NCBI GenBank assembly: GCA_029706075.1
Contig: JAINUG010000020.1
Span: 606,125 to 670,124, forward strand
From: Aldrovandia affinis
Taxonomy: Eukaryota > Chordata > Actinopteri > Notacanthiformes > Halosauridae
Reading direction: 5' to 3'
DNA length: 64,000 nt
This document shows, one piece after another, positions 29,559 to 40,172 of the stretch (its first letter is position 1; every line of letters starts with the position of its first letter). The translations under genes were made by a program, and so were the position numbers. Under the pieces are notes generated by a model that was not told the origin of the DNA, made no database searches, and worked only from the letters and a program-made list of their open reading frames with translations.

Positions 29559-30347
29559 TGCTCTTTTCTCCACCTCCCTGGCTCCCCTCCCCTCTCTCTC
29601 GCTATCTCTCTTATTTATTTTCCCCCTCCTCCATGCCTCCTCTCTCTCTCCTTTTCTCCCTTTTTCCTCTCCTACCTTTGTATTCAAGCTTGGTGTCCCT
29701 TGTCCTTCCAGGTGGCCCCCTGGCTATGGCGGGCTCAGCGATGATGGGGGGGATTCTGCTGGCCCTCATTGAGGGCTTCGGGATTCTGCTCACTAGATAC
29801 ACAGCACAGCAATTCCAGAACCGTGAGTGAGAGAGATGCAGAGAAAGAGGGAGGGAGGGAGGGAGGGAGGGAGAGAACAGAAAGAGGGCGACTGGGGTCC
29901 TCTTTTCTAAGTACACAGTTCCAGCCTTAGATTATGCGAGGCTTCAGTTCACTGCGATGGCTGTCACAAGTGAAGATCAATCACAGCCATGCCGTTCAGC
30001 TATTGACAGTCATGGGCAGACGGGTAGTCTTTACAGAGCTGACAATAAAAGTAATGGAATATAGGTCAACTTTATAACGTTAGCAATAACAGTAGTGGGA
30101 AAATTGGTAGTCAATATAAAATGAAAAATTACAGTAGTGGAATACCTGTAGGTTTTCACAAAGTTGGCAATTAACAGTAAGTACAGCAGTAGCAATAGGG
30201 AGACAGGCTTGCGTGTCCCGCAGCCCATTAACATCCTGTTCTCTTCTCCACGGCCACCCAGCGAGCCCGTTTGGGGATGACCCGAGCCAGCTGCCCCCAA
30301 AGGACACAGACCAGCAGCAGGACCGCGGGTTTGGGCAGTACCAGTAG
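24127..30347 (+). CDS. timm17b: Mitochondrial import inner membrane translocase subunit Tim17-B, complete, 171 aa
   Basis: Six exons: 24127-24152, 25405-25504, 26317-26380, 26490-26618, 29712-29822, 30262-30347 (TAG). They sum to 516 nt with AG/GT borders. The protein begins [20 protein letters not shown], continues [19 protein letters not shown] and [16 protein letters not shown], then [20 protein letters not shown] and [20 protein letters not shown]. These are the four membrane-spanning glycine-rich segments of the Tim17 family, followed by a polar Gln-rich tail ([17 protein letters not shown]). Tim17 forms the presequence channel with Tim23. Adjacency to PQBP1 matches human TIMM17B rather than TIMM17A. 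Intron 1 and intron 2 carry an inverted repeat around exon 2. Confidence 0.97.
24890..25175 (-). mobile_element. tRNA-SINE-like family fragment (gacggaact/gccagagccgag type), copy 1
   Basis: The segments ccttcgagacggaacttgcc and ccagccagagccgagct recur, with changes, at about 36040-36185, 49640-49880, 51830-52060 and 54130-54210. The fullest copy (51830-52060) shows that on the minus strand the family begins with a tRNA-like head. Confidence 0.65.
25176..25389 (+). repeat. Left arm of inverted repeat around TIMM17B exon 2 (contains SINE)
   Basis: From agctttactgaaacttacaa through a SINE head (ttgtagtgtaatggttaggg) and body to aaagaaatgt, this matches the inverse of about 25799-26010. The arm includes about 50 bp of non-SINE flank as well as the SINE, and ends about 15 bp before the exon 2 acceptor. 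Confidence 0.9.
25745..26010 (-). mobile_element. Right arm of inverted repeat: full-length inverted SINE in TIMM17B intron 2
   Basis: On the minus strand it holds the same flank, head and body as the left arm, and additionally the 3' tail (inverse of acatttagcagacgctctta near 25763). The left copy lacks that tail. Confidence 0.9.
26015..26195. mobile_element. hAT-like MITE fragment
   Basis: The end sequences ggagagccacagggtgtgct and gaccctgtggctcccc are imperfect inverses. The interior (cacctaatcagccaattgaa) is typical of palindromic fish MITEs. No clean duplication was found. Confidence 0.5.
26839..27302. mobile_element. hAT-type MITE, 464 bp, perfect 8-bp duplication, in TIMM17B intron 4
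   Basis: Starts caggggtcttcaagtaaaat and ends gttagtgacccctg. Identical octamers gtgtagta flank it at 26831-26838 and 27303-27310. The interior is GC-rich with repeated ggtccg/cggacc and gctacgcg motifs. Confidence 0.92.
27505..27660 (+). mobile_element. tRNA-derived SINE, 3'-truncated
   Basis: Head gcgtagtatagtggttgggg with B box ggttcgattccc; body gtacccttgaacaaggtgcc. The standard tail is missing after ataaatgtaaatct. Confidence 0.8.
27690..27757. repeat. (TC)n(TA)n microsatellite
   Basis: An uninterrupted TC run passes into a TA run directly before a Tc1 terminus, whose TA target it may have supplied. Confidence 0.95.
27758..28100 (-). mobile_element. Tc1-like transposon end with transposase C-terminal remnant
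   Basis: A Tc1 terminus (accagtcaaaagtttggaca) is followed by minus-strand sequence matching the transposase C-terminus. An IELVWDKL-type block is readable near 28095, and the tail covers a region about ending [10 protein letters not shown] in a shifted frame. The rest of the element is absent; it breaks off near 28100 in low-complexity CT sequence. Confidence 0.7.
28228..28866. mobile_element. Non-autonomous element with ~75-bp terminal inverted repeats, superfamily unknown
   Basis: Sequence from 28241 (atcgaacgccagacagctca) for about 75 bp is repeated inverted up to 28856. The inverted repeat probably starts at the ccccctc/gagggg pair. The interior is rich in acgtgtatcata motifs and holds a ~52-bp direct duplication (gtgacagtaacactaacctc) at about 28414-28515. 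No ORF of its own and no clear target duplication. Confidence 0.8.
28867..29003 (-). pseudogene. N-terminal fragment of an hAT-like transposase or related zinc-finger protein
   Basis: The minus-strand frame starting at 29003 begins [21 protein letters not shown] basic MKR..K..FF start is typical of hAT transposases and their domesticated relatives. The frame is cut at 28866 by the inverted-repeat element. No continuation was found beyond it. Confidence 0.4.
29385..29610. repeat. CT-rich microsatellite with an internal duplication
   Basis: (CT)n and (CACTCT)n runs occur. A block ctcttttctccacctccctg followed by gctcccctcccctctc occurs twice (about 29484 and 29559). It forms an extended pyrimidine tract about 100 bp upstream of TIMM17B exon 5. 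Confidence 0.92.
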
Positions 30348-30503
30348 GACCCTGGTCGAGCCCATTCACACCCATCCTGACTCAGTCATACTGTCAGGAA
30401 GGGCGGGGGGGCAGAGATGCTGAAGAAGTCCCCCAATGCGACAGCCCTTGGGGGGCTACAGGACAGACCCCCCTGAGGGGCTACAATAGAGACCTCTGAT
30501 TTA

Positions 30504-32527
30504 CAGTATTTCTTGATTGCTTGAAAGCATTTTATGGAACAATGTTGTTCATTTTAAGGATAGTTGACACAAGACACAAAACTGTGGCATTTTTCAAAAC
30601 TGCAAATACATTCAACATAAAGCATTGATGTCATCACAGGCCCTATCCATGACCTGAAGGAGGGCAGCTTGTACATTGGGGCGATGGACATACACCTTCC
30701 GGCGCCAGGCAGAGAAAAACTCTTTAATGGCCTTCAGGAAGGGTGACACCCGGGGCTGTGCCTCGAACCATTCCTGTACACGTGCGCTCCTATGGAAGCT
30801 CACGTTGTCCCAGATGATTCCATAGTTGCTCTGAGGTTGTTCCTCCACCGCATCCTCTGCTTCAGTGAGCTTCTGGAAAAGACCATTGAGGAAATTCAGA
30901 AGACATTCTGAATTGTAGGGGCCTACAAGCGCATGGTGGTGTATGAGCCATTTGACCTATGTTCAGCACACATGGTAATGTTTCCAGCACGTTGTCCCGG
31001 GACTTCTATGGTGGCACATTGTCCTATTATATTTCTCCCACGTCTTCTGTGTTTTGTCAGGTTGAAACCATCTTCATCCACATAAATATATTTGTGTGGA
31101 ACATCACTGGAATCAAGCTTCATTATCCTCTGAAGAGTATGTTACAGTTCTGTAGACAGTGTCATGCAATATTACAGTATACTGTGTAAGGATGGTTGCA
31201 TATGGTTTGCATTACAGTAGAGTACATATTTTCTACAACACAATATGAAACAACTATTATAGTACAGTACTGTACATACCTGAACATACTGACACCGCTT
31301 CTCCTTTACCCTGTCACTGTTCCTCTCATATGGGACCCTGTAGACTTGTTTCATGCTAAAGTAATTTCTTTTCAGCACTCTGTCAATTGTTGCCAAACTG
31401 ATGCTTTGTATATTGACAAAAATTTGAATGTCTTGAAGGATCTTCTCTGATTTCCCTCAAGCGGATAACTATGTTTTCAAGCACAATGTTCACAATTGTT
31501 GTCTCCTGTTCTTCTGTGAACATCCGTCCGCTGCCACCACTGTATGGTCTTCTCTCAATTCTACAAGAGATTTTCCATGAACAACAATGTCCATTGCAAA
31601 ATACTGTATACAGTAGTACAGAGAGTGCATGTACAGTGAATGGGATGAAGCAAAATGTACCGTATTTTTGTACTGTGTGAGGTTACTTACCAGTTTTCCC
31701 TCCGAAAGATTTGCACGATGGCGGACACCATTGATCTAGAAAGATTCGGCTGAACTCGTCTCCCAGCTTCAGCCATGGTTAGCCCGTGGTTTACAACATG
31801 ATCCACAATAGTGGTTCTGATGTCATTTGGTATAACTGGTACTTTTGCAGCCCTTTGGTGACGTCCCTGTCCCCCTCTCCTACCTCTCATGCACAAACCT
31901 CTTCCTCTGCCTCTCGCTCTTACTCTCAAAGGTTCCGTTGTCTTTGCCTAACAGAGACTTTACTTATGCCCCCCTTTATACGTGGTTTAGGACTGATTGG
32001 TCAATTAAGAATTTTGTGCCATAGCATTTGCACATTGGCTGAAACAACTAACGGAACTGCAACTAATTATCTTAAATTGCAAACCATTTGTGCACAATTT
32101 GTGAAAGAAGTTGCGGCAAACCATTGCGCTCAACCGGTCTGACGTCTTATTAGGCAGGTTAGGTGCGTATAACCAAAATAGAATAATTACAAAAATTGAG
32201 AGGATGGTTCGCACTCAGAAAATTAGGTCCTTAGACTCAAAAAGTTATTTGCAGTAATTTAAATCCGTTTAGGCACAGAGGAGCAGAAAACACAAACATT
32301 CAAATGAACAATTTGTGAACCAAACACTATGAAATGAATCTTGTATTCACTGATGGCATTTGCATTCACAGTTTTGCAAAACAGTGCAGAGGATTTGCTA
32401 TTAGTGAACAAAGAGTAGAAAATGATTAAGAGTTCTGCAAATGAGTTTGGAAATATGAGCACGGTTGTTGTTTAGATGTATTTGACCACAGTTTCGAAAA
32501 ATGCTTTCAAGCAATTGCGAAATATTG
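30504..32527 (-). mobile_element. Tc1/mariner-superfamily element, complete ends, TA duplication
   Basis: The left terminus cagtatttcttgattgcttg, after TA at 30502-30503, is the imperfect inverse of the right terminus (caattgcgaaatattg followed by TA at 32528-32529). The element is 2,024 bp and carries a minus-strand transposase whose reading frame needs splicing. Confidence 0.88.
30612..31929 (-). pseudogene. IS630-type transposase with apparent introns, inactivated
   Basis: Three blocks read in family order. Exon 1, 31929-31691, has the HTH region (DHVVNHGLTMAEAGRRVQPN). Exon 2, 31560-31280, contains ATIDRVLKRNYFSMKQVYRV. Exon 3, from 31129, has YIYVDEDGFNLTKHRRRGRN, IIWDNVSFHRSARVQEWF and a final FFSAWRRKVY. 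Between them lie 130- and 150-bp segments with consensus ends: donors gtaagt and gtatgt, acceptors ttgtag and cttcag. Damage is limited to a TGA where exons 1 and 2 meet (CGA expected), a frame shift in exon 2, one near 30930, and a changed third acidic region (SPFLKAIKEFF where relatives have NPIEE). Confidence 0.75.
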
Positions 32528-32529
32528 TA

Positions 32530-33689
32530 AACACACTCTTCTGTACAGAGCTCCTAACAATCACAAGGGCAGATTGCAATTCATTTTATTTATTTATATC
32601 TTGACATGTGCGAGTGTGCGTATGAGCCAGTATTTGAACAGGCTTACCCTGTATTTTTGTGCACATAGCACTTGTATTGCAGATATTATTATTTTCCAGT
32701 ATGTAAAGTGTAATCTTTAAAGTTTAAGTTTGTATGGAGGGGTATTTTTCTTAAGCTTAATTAATATCACAAACCATAATTTCAATCCCAGTTGTAGTCT
32801 AATGTCAAACGTAAGTAATTTAATGCCAAAGCTCAGGAGCCACAGTCACATGTTATATTACACTATCATAAATATTGAACCTGAGATACATTCATACTGT
32901 ATTAAGTGGTTGTTACCACAAAGTCTGCCACTAAATTGTTGCTGCTACTTCATGAAGTTTTCACTGTCAATGTCAATTTAAAGCAAATTTCAGGCTTGGT
33001 GATCTATACAACGAACCCTTGAACCGTGAAAGCCAGAACGCTGTGTTGTGTTCTGTAATCTGAGGTGTTCTGCTTTGTTGCCACACAGCACCAATACCTC
33101 TCTTCAGTCTTTTCATATCTATTCCTCATTTCATTCTCTCTCACTCTCGCTTTCTTTCTTTCTTCCCATCCTTTTGTCTCCACGTTCCTCAGACAGCATT
33201 TCTCCTTACCTCTCTCCGTGTTGGTGCTTGTGTTTGTAAAATTTAAAAAAAGGAACAGAGGAAGCCAAGCTTTGAAGAGTGTGTAAATATATTTTTGGTG
33301 CATGTGAAGCCACACAACATACAAAAGATAAGATGTATATTAATGTAGTTTTGATTACAGAAAAATGAATAAATGTCTTTTATGGTGAATTTTCTGGCTC
33401 GGTTGGTATCATTTTGTTGTGGATCTGACTGTATGACACATACCACAACCATTTCACAAACACCACTGTCCATTGAGCTCCCATTAAATGTATATATGAC
33501 ATTATCAAATTGGACTGGACTATTTTGTCAGTGGGGTAGCGCCTATCCTCCAATGTGTGCCCACCTCGCCATGGTGCGCTGTCGGATTTTAGTACAGAAA
33601 ACAGCGCTTGTTACGTGTGAGTGTATCGGAGGAATGTGTTCGTCTCGTGTCAGTGCAGTGGTTGAGAAGAGCATAACGTACAATTGGCG
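32530..33689. other. AT-rich stretch without recognised gene
   Basis: No coding exon, RNA gene or clear repeat was recognised. A CT-rich run lies near 33130-33170. The long open frame at 33373-33780 overlaps the next LINE and shows no family likeness before it. Confidence 0.5.
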
Positions 33690-35757
33690 AATCCAAAAAG
33701 TACAATTCGTACAATTAGTACAATTGCTAAGCTCAGAGCACGGTCCTCTGCCTATAGCTCTGGGGATCTGGAGGCCTTGAGGAAATCCAGATATGACCTA
33801 CGGAAAGCCATCAGGAATGCCAAAAGAGCCTACAGGGACAAGTTCGAGTCTAACTACCACAGTTCCGACCCCAGACGCATGTGGTGTGGACTGCGCTCCA
33901 TCACTGACTATAAAGGGAGAAATAGCAGTGATACCCAGCCTGCCGCCTCTCTTCCCGACGAGCTCAACACCTTTTACGAGCGGTTTGAGGCGAGCAATGT
34001 CATCCCTATTGCAAGCCCAGCTGAGGACCAGGACGACTGCACTCTGTCCCTATCTACGGCTGACGTGAGAGCTTTTAACAGAGTAAACCCTTGGAAGTCA
34101 CCAGGGCCAGATGGCATTCCAGGCCGTGTCCTCAGAGCGTGCGCCGACCAGCTAGCGGAGGTATTTACCTCTATATTCAACCTCTCCCTGAACCGGTCTG
34201 CAGTCCCCACCTGTCAACCATTGTCCCCGTACCAAAGAAACATCCCATCATCTGCCTGAATGACTACCGCCCTGTTGCACTCACCTCTATCATCATGAAG
34301 TGCTTCGAGCAGCTAGTCAGAACCCACATCTGCTCCTCCCTTCCTGACACCTTGGACCCCCTTCAATTTGCATACCGTCCCAATAGATCTACGGACGACG
34401 CCATCTCCCTGACAGTGCACACTGCCCTCTCCCACCTGGGTAAGGGTAACACATATGTGAGGATGCTGTTTATAGATTACAGCTCAGCATTCAACACAAT
34501 TGTGCCTGCTAAGCTCGTTCCCAAGCTCAGGATCCTGGGTCTGAACACCTCCCTTTGCAATTGGATCCCGGACTTCCTGACGGGCAGACCCCAGGTGGTG
34601 AGAATGGGTAACCTCTCCTCCTCTGCACTGACCCTGAGCACAGGAGCCCCTCAGGGCTGTGTACTCAGTCCCCTCCTCTATGCCCTGTTCACGCATGATT
34701 GTGTGGCCACGCGCAGCTCCAATATCAAACTTAAGTTTGCAGACGACACCACCATCCTGGGTCTCATCTCCAACAATGATGAGACCGCCTACAGAGAGGA
34801 GGTCAGCGTCTTGGCAACATGGTACCAGGACAACAACCTCTCTCTCAATGTCTGCAAGACTAGGGAGATGATCGTGGACTTCAGGAAGCGACAGAGGGGA
34901 GGGGGTCACGCCCCCATTCACATCGATGGAGCTGAAGTGGAGAGAGTCTCCTGCTTCAAGTTCCTCGGTGTATTCATCAATGATGACCTCTCCTGGTCCA
35001 AGCAATCGGACGCGGCAGTAAAAACTGCCCAAAAGCGCCTATACTTCCTGAGGAGACTCAAGAAGTTTGGCATGTCTGTCAAAACTCTAACCAATTTCTA
35101 AAGGTGCACTATTGAGAGCATTCTCACTGGCTGCATTACTACCTGGTACGGCAGCTGCTCCGCTGCTGATCGCAAAGCCCTCCAAAGGGTGGTGAAGACA
35201 GCGGAGCGCATCATTGGCTGCCACCTCCCCTCCGTGCAAGGCATCTACCACACACGATGCCTTAGGAAAGCACGGAAAATCATAAAAGACTACAGCCACC
35301 CAGGCTATGGACTGTTCTCACTGCTGCTGTCTGGTAGACGTTACCGGAGCATCCGGGCACGGACTACCAGACTCACTAACAGTTTTTTCCCCCCAGGCCA
35401 TCAGGCTTCTCAACCAGCAACACTAATCTCAGTGATCACATTGATCACATCATCACCCCAATGTGTACTCACTTTGTATGTACATTAAATGTACATCACC
35501 TCAATTTTGCACATATCCATTGGCACTTCTTCACTTTATATTTACAATATTTAAAACTCTTATTCTTACTGTCTATATTCCCCTTTTTACTGGTTCTGGA
35601 ACTGCTACTAATGTTTAATGTTTACTGTTTAATGTATATTTCTGCTATTGGTTACTACATAGTTGTTGCTTGCCATGTCCCAAGAATTTCATTGTTCAGA
35701 ATGACCTTGTGTTATACTGTGCACTTGATGAATAAAACACTTTGACATTGACTTTGA
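33690..35757 (+). mobile_element. L2-like LINE, 5'-truncated
   Basis: Plus-strand RT frame: [20 protein letters not shown] (about 34258), [13 protein letters not shown] (34470), [20 protein letters not shown] (34645) and [14 protein letters not shown] (34735), continuing to VKTAERIIGCHLP and SGRRYRSIRARTTRL near 35350. A small deletion and frame change lies near 34210-34230, and a TAA at 35099-35101 splits the frame. The 3' end carries aataaaacactttgacattg and a short tgacattgac-type tail. It belongs to the same broad clade as the copy at 1-2465 but a different family. The 5' boundary is approximate. Confidence 0.88.
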
Positions 35758-35912
35758 CCCTGTCCATTACGAAGCTAATAAAGAATTAAAGGTAGTATAA
35801 ATTATGCCTCTGTGCATGTTCTTTTTTTTTTTTTTTTTTGAAGAAGGTAACCAATGTAAACCGAGAAATCGAAAAAAATTGTGAAGTGGTTGAATTATGT
35901 AGTAATGCTAGC

Positions 35913-36052
35913 CCAGGGGTTAGCAACCGGTTTAGACCCAAGAAACCAGGTGAAGTGAGTTAACATTGTAAATTAACTGCTTTAATTGATCAATTAAGTG
36001 CTGAGTAACACTGAAAACCAGCACACCCTCCAGGCCCAGGGTTCGCCCCCTG
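35913..36052. mobile_element. Decayed hAT-like MITE
   Basis: Begins caggggttagcaacc and ends ccagggttcgccccctg, an imperfect inverse. The interior holds aattgatcaattaa. No duplication was found. Confidence 0.45.
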
Positions 36053-36185
36053 TGTTGACTGTAACTCCGATACACACAGAGACACTTTGCATGCGCTGAG
36101 CTCCTGCCAGCTCCCCCCTCTTTCTGGGGCGGACAGCCAATCACCACCCCCGAATGGGACTCCCGGCCACAGCCGAGCTGCCTGA
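36053..36185 (-). mobile_element. tRNA-SINE-like family fragment, copy 2
   Basis: Contains tttctggggcggacagccaa and ggactcccggccacagccga, matching the copies at 24890, 49640, 51830 and 54130. Confidence 0.6.
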
Positions 36186-36504
36186 ACTGGAGAGTGGAGG
36201 AAAGATGTGGAGAATGCTGTGTTCTCATGATTTTTTCAGGTCATGAACAAAAAACACCTTTAAAAAAATGTGTGAAACAGTGTGATCAACGTAACTGGAA
36301 AGTTGTGGTGGGTGGTGTGTTTGGTAAATAAAAGGGACGTGAATACATTGTTACAACATTGTAATTCACCTCAACCGTACTGCAAAGAATTGTAAAAAGT
36401 TGCAATCTTTTTGTGCCACCTCCCCCCTCCCCCATAGTCCTCAAACCTGGTCCTATAGAGCCCCCCCTTGCTGCCATGGTTACACCAAGCTGCCAGTAAC
36501 TCAC

Positions 36505-36636
36505 CCCTTGTGTTGGTTCCACTGACAGTCTCATAGTGGACCCTCAAGGGCTTGGTGGGGTTGAAATACTGGCAGCCAGTGCCACAGAGGAAAAGGATCT
36601 TAAGATATAGCCACACGCACAACCTCTGCAGGGCAC
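36505..36636 (-). CDS. Unrecognised exon-like segment, 44 codons, phase 1-1
   Basis: On the minus strand a strong acceptor (pyrimidine run then ccag) precedes 36636 and a strong donor (gtgagtt) follows 36505. The segment is 132 bp, open in the phase-1 frame. It reads ALQRLCVWLYLKILFLCGTG, then CQYFNPTKPL and RVHYETVSGTNTR. The first half is hydrophobic. I do not recognise the family, and no partner exon was found on either side. It may be a relic exon, part of an unannotated gene, or a chance open stretch between good splice motifs. Confidence 0.3.
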
Positions 36637-36639
36637 CTG

Positions 36640-37964
36640 GAAAAGAGAGACAGACAGAGTAACAGGAATGCAATACCTGTTTGTGGGAAAGTAAAACAGT
36701 GTATCATCTATTTGTTACATCTATGGTTAACATACACTGTGCTGTATACCCCTTTCTGAATGATCATGTTCTCACTCATGTTTTAGTTTTTTGCTCGCTT
36801 GCTCTGTCTCCCTTGTTTTTGGTCTTCTTTTTTTTAAGGTCAAATGTTTTTTTTGGTATACGTTTGTATTGGCTTTAGCAGGTTGCTTTCCCAACACCCT
36901 CAAATGAATATTGTAGGAATCACATTCTAGATTCCAGAATCCATTAGCAGTTGTATAAAAATATAAATTGTGTGGAAGTTTAGTTTTGTATAAGAAAATA
37001 AGTTAATACATAAAGGTTTTTGTAACAGTTGAAAATCTGTTTGATTAACAACAAGGATTGTGAAAGTGGATATATTTTTTGATCTACTGACATACTAGTC
37101 GTGTTTTATAGATTTATTTAATAAATGCCAGATTTGATAAGCCAGTGTATTTTCAGTGTATTGTGTTGTGGGTCAGTGTATAAATTACTATAAAGTCCAT
37201 TGTCCTTGGTACTAAAAATGTATTTCTCATAAATTGACTGGTTTGGCAGGCAATCCCACAGGGGGGTGTACAATTAGCTGCAGTGTTGCCCAGGAAGCGA
37301 TGGTTTCATTCAGCAAGATTGTCTACGTCTCTCTAGATGTCTCTAACCCACTCATCAGCTAAAACGATTAAGTGGGGTGGGTATTAGAGATGGGGAAGGG
37401 AAGCAGAAATTGTTTTTAACCCTTTGAGGAGGCCTGTCACAATGTGATGTTTATTCTAGAACATGCTGTAACATTGTAGTTGATTCTAATTGATGACATC
37501 ATAAAGGGGTGCTATAACATCCTGAAAGAACTGTAAAATTCCAGAATAGTACACTGTGAATTAGAAGTAGAACTCACAAAAAAATGCACTCATCAAAGGG
37601 TAAAGTAAAGACAACATAATGTTATTAGCTACTGATGATGTTGCCCCTATCCCACTACTGCTGATGACAATTTAAGCTTTTTTATTGCCTTCTGTGTACA
37701 GAATTGGGCCCAAATCTGACATCATGGCAAAAATATGCGCCATGTCCTATAGCTACTGTTTTCCCCGCTGTTTTTAAGTGTGTTCCATCTGGGATTAAAT
37801 ATTGGTGGGTTTTACTTTCCTCTCAGGCAGATTAAGGTTGTAAAGTTAATACAGTCCCATTATAACATAAAAGAAAAGAATAAGCCATTACGATGGAAGT
37901 CAGTCTTACTTTCTGGGGTGATACTAGTAAGCTGTTGCTGGCCCCATCATTTAACAATACAAAT
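36640..37964. other. Stretch without recognised gene
   Basis: AT-rich, with no repeat termini or coding exon recognised. Confidence 0.5.
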
Positions 37965-38250
37965 ATCAAATCAAATCAAATCAAATTTATTTGTATAGCG
38001 CTTTTCTCAATTGAATTGTCACAAAACGTTTAACAGAGGGGGAACCCAGGCCTAGACCCCCCCAAAAGCAAGCCTAAAGGCAACAGTGGCAAGGAAAAAC
38101 TCCCTTGGTAGGGAGAAACCTTGGGAGGAACCAGAGTAAAAGGGGGGGAGCCCATCCTCTTCTGGCCGAAGACAGAACAGTGATTGACTTCCAGCAACAT
38201 GCAGAGATCCAGCAGAGATGTTGCAAATCCACTCATCTCAAGTAATATAT
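37965..38250 (-). repeat. Common fish interspersed repeat, copy 2 (inverted relative to 15165-15420)
   Basis: Starts with (caaat)n and aaatttatttgtatagcgct and continues through ggaaaaactcccttggtagg and accttgggaggaaccagagt. It is the inverse of the copy in the PQBP1 intron. Confidence 0.72.
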
Positions 38251-38449
38251 CATACATTATGAGAATGGAATCACTTTAACAGTTAACATTTATAGAATAA
38301 TTTACACAAGCAAAATGTTACACAAAGTGTTCAGAAATATATGCCAGTAGGAAAACATCAGAGCGTAGAAGTTGGAGAGTTTCACTGTGGAGTTTTACTA
38401 ATGTTCCAACATTTAAGTAGCCTAAAACAGATTAACTTTTAGTTTTCCA

Positions 38450-38803
38450 TCCATCCATCCATCCATTATCTAAGCCGCTTATTCCTGGTCAGGGTCACGG
38501 GAGCCTATCCCAGCATGCGTTCCGGGCAAGAGGCAGGAATACACCCTGGACAGGTCGCCAATCCATCGCAGGGCACACACACCATTCACTCACACACTCA
38601 TACCTACGGGCAATTTAGACTCTCCAATTAGCCTAACGTGCATGTCTTTGGACTGTGGGAAGAAACCGGAGTACCCGGAGGAAACCCACGCGGACACGGG
38701 GAGAACATGCAAACTCTGCACAGAAAGGCCCCCGGCCTGGATTCGAACCCGAGACCTTCTTGCTGTGAGGCAACAGTGCTATCCACTGCACCACCGTGCT
38801 GCC
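38450..38803 (-). mobile_element. tRNA-derived SINE with 15-bp target duplication (Mermaid-like)
   Basis: On the minus strand it begins with a tRNA-like head (cagcacggtggtgcagtgga; ctcgggttcgaatccagg) and ends in (ggat)n. The body includes ggtttcctccgggtactccg. Identical acttttagttttcca copies flank it at 38435-38449 and 38804-38818, so the insertion is fairly recent. The family name is inferred from the head sequence. Confidence 0.88.
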
Positions 38804-39862
38804 ACTTTTAGTTTTCCAAATATTGTAATTTCATTTCTCTCTAATTAATTAGAGGAGAAATCTGAGTAAAACCCCTATTTTCAGTGTGTTTTTTCCCTAA
38901 ACAAATCAAACTTTGGTTCATTTTTCTCTTTGAAAATATCTAGTGCTAAGCAGATTGAAATGGGAAAACTTTCCCATCAAAGTTGGCCTATTTCGAATTC
39001 CCTTTGCTACTATGAATAAATATTTGTTGTATGCCATGTTGAATTCTGTGTATAGCCGACACTCGGCCAACGAGTTTAACGATTCTATATTGATCACGTG
39101 GATCAATTCTATGCCAGATCTACATAGATTCAGTGGCCCCAAAAGCGAACTGAAATTACATATCCAGGAAAAACACCTTGCATTTGCAGCGCTGAATTAA
39201 TTAAGAAAGGTGTCGATAATGCACCTACCCATGTGCTAAGGAAATCTGGGATTTGTTTTTACAGGTATTTTTTTTACAGGACTAGCAAACCACCTCGGTC
39301 AACGCTGTCCAACAAGAAGCGCTGTTTAAGTCACCACAACGCACAAAAGGGGGTTTGCATTCATATGTCGCGGTATCTGTTTTCAGATTATTTTTTTCAA
39401 GATAGCTACATGTCATCAGCATTACTTTAACATTAATGTTCTAAATAAGCATTAAAAAGATAGTCGTCGCAGTTGTATTTAATTAAGGTGTTTACACAGT
39501 ATAATTATTTATGTATCATGCCAAATACACGATTGGCACAATTCTCAACCAGACAACCATCCGTTCGTAGCAGACCGCCAAGAAAAGAGTTCTAGCCTGT
39601 GGTCCGCCTATTTTTGGTTTCATGGTACCGCAGTTTGGTCTTCTTGACTGGTTACCGTTACTCAGTTATGATCGTCATGCAACACGACGGACCATGGCAT
39701 CTTTCATATATTAATCACCATGCTTTTCGGCCAAGCATGGGGACGGCCTAAAATGAACTATGACGGTATTATAGGGAGTTCACTACTGGTCAGATATATT
39801 ATGGATCTGCAAATGTTGTGAAGATGGCCCATCCTTGTTACGTATAAATCATTGAATCTCCG
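38804..39862. other. Stretch without recognised gene, upstream of PRAF2
   Basis: No coding exon was recognised. It may contain distal PRAF2 regulatory DNA. Confidence 0.45.
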
Positions 39863-39869
39863 TAGGAAC

Positions 39870-40172
39870 ACGGCAATGGATAGATAGTAACCCTATTTCT
39901 CCCTATTTTGGGAGACTGGGAGATTTTGGGAGACTACTATGGGGACTCTCGCGAGTCCACATAGTAACGACGGAAAGTGTCCAACCCTCGTTCCAGCTGT
40001 CTTATACTTAGGGTTACGGTTACAGTTGAGGTTACCGTTAGGGTTAGAGTTCGGGTTTCGGTTAGAGTTAGAGTTAGGGTTACCAGCTCGTCGTTGAAAT
40101 CTACCACTTTAGCGGCAAATGCGCATGCGCGAGATCGGGGGAAAAATAGGGTTACTATCTATCCATTGCCGT
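39870..40172. mobile_element. Inverted-repeat element with telomere-like motifs, in the PRAF2 5' flank
   Basis: The terminus acggcaatggatagatagta, continuing into accctattt, is exactly mirrored at 40172 (tatccattgccgt). Between them are many gggtta/gagtta variants (about 40010-40082) and a ctctcgcgag palindrome near 39948. A 9-bp string taggaacac occurs on both sides (39863-39871 and 40184-40192) and could be a target duplication, though then the right end would be asymmetric by 13 bp. Confidence 0.7.

Noticed and set aside
29285-29830. Ser/Leu-rich protein of 181 codons
   Set aside because: It is translation of a CT microsatellite running in frame into TIMM17B exon 5.
33373-33780. Cys-rich 135-codon protein
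   Set aside because: It has no recognisable domain, overlaps the start of a LINE in another frame and lacks splice or signal evidence.
34484-35032. Minus-strand ORF of 182 codons
   Set aside because: Antisense shadow of the L2-like reverse transcriptase.
40010-40082. Interstitial telomere array
   Set aside because: The gggtta units are degenerate, few and contained inside an inverted-repeat element, so they are part of that element rather than a fused chromosome end.
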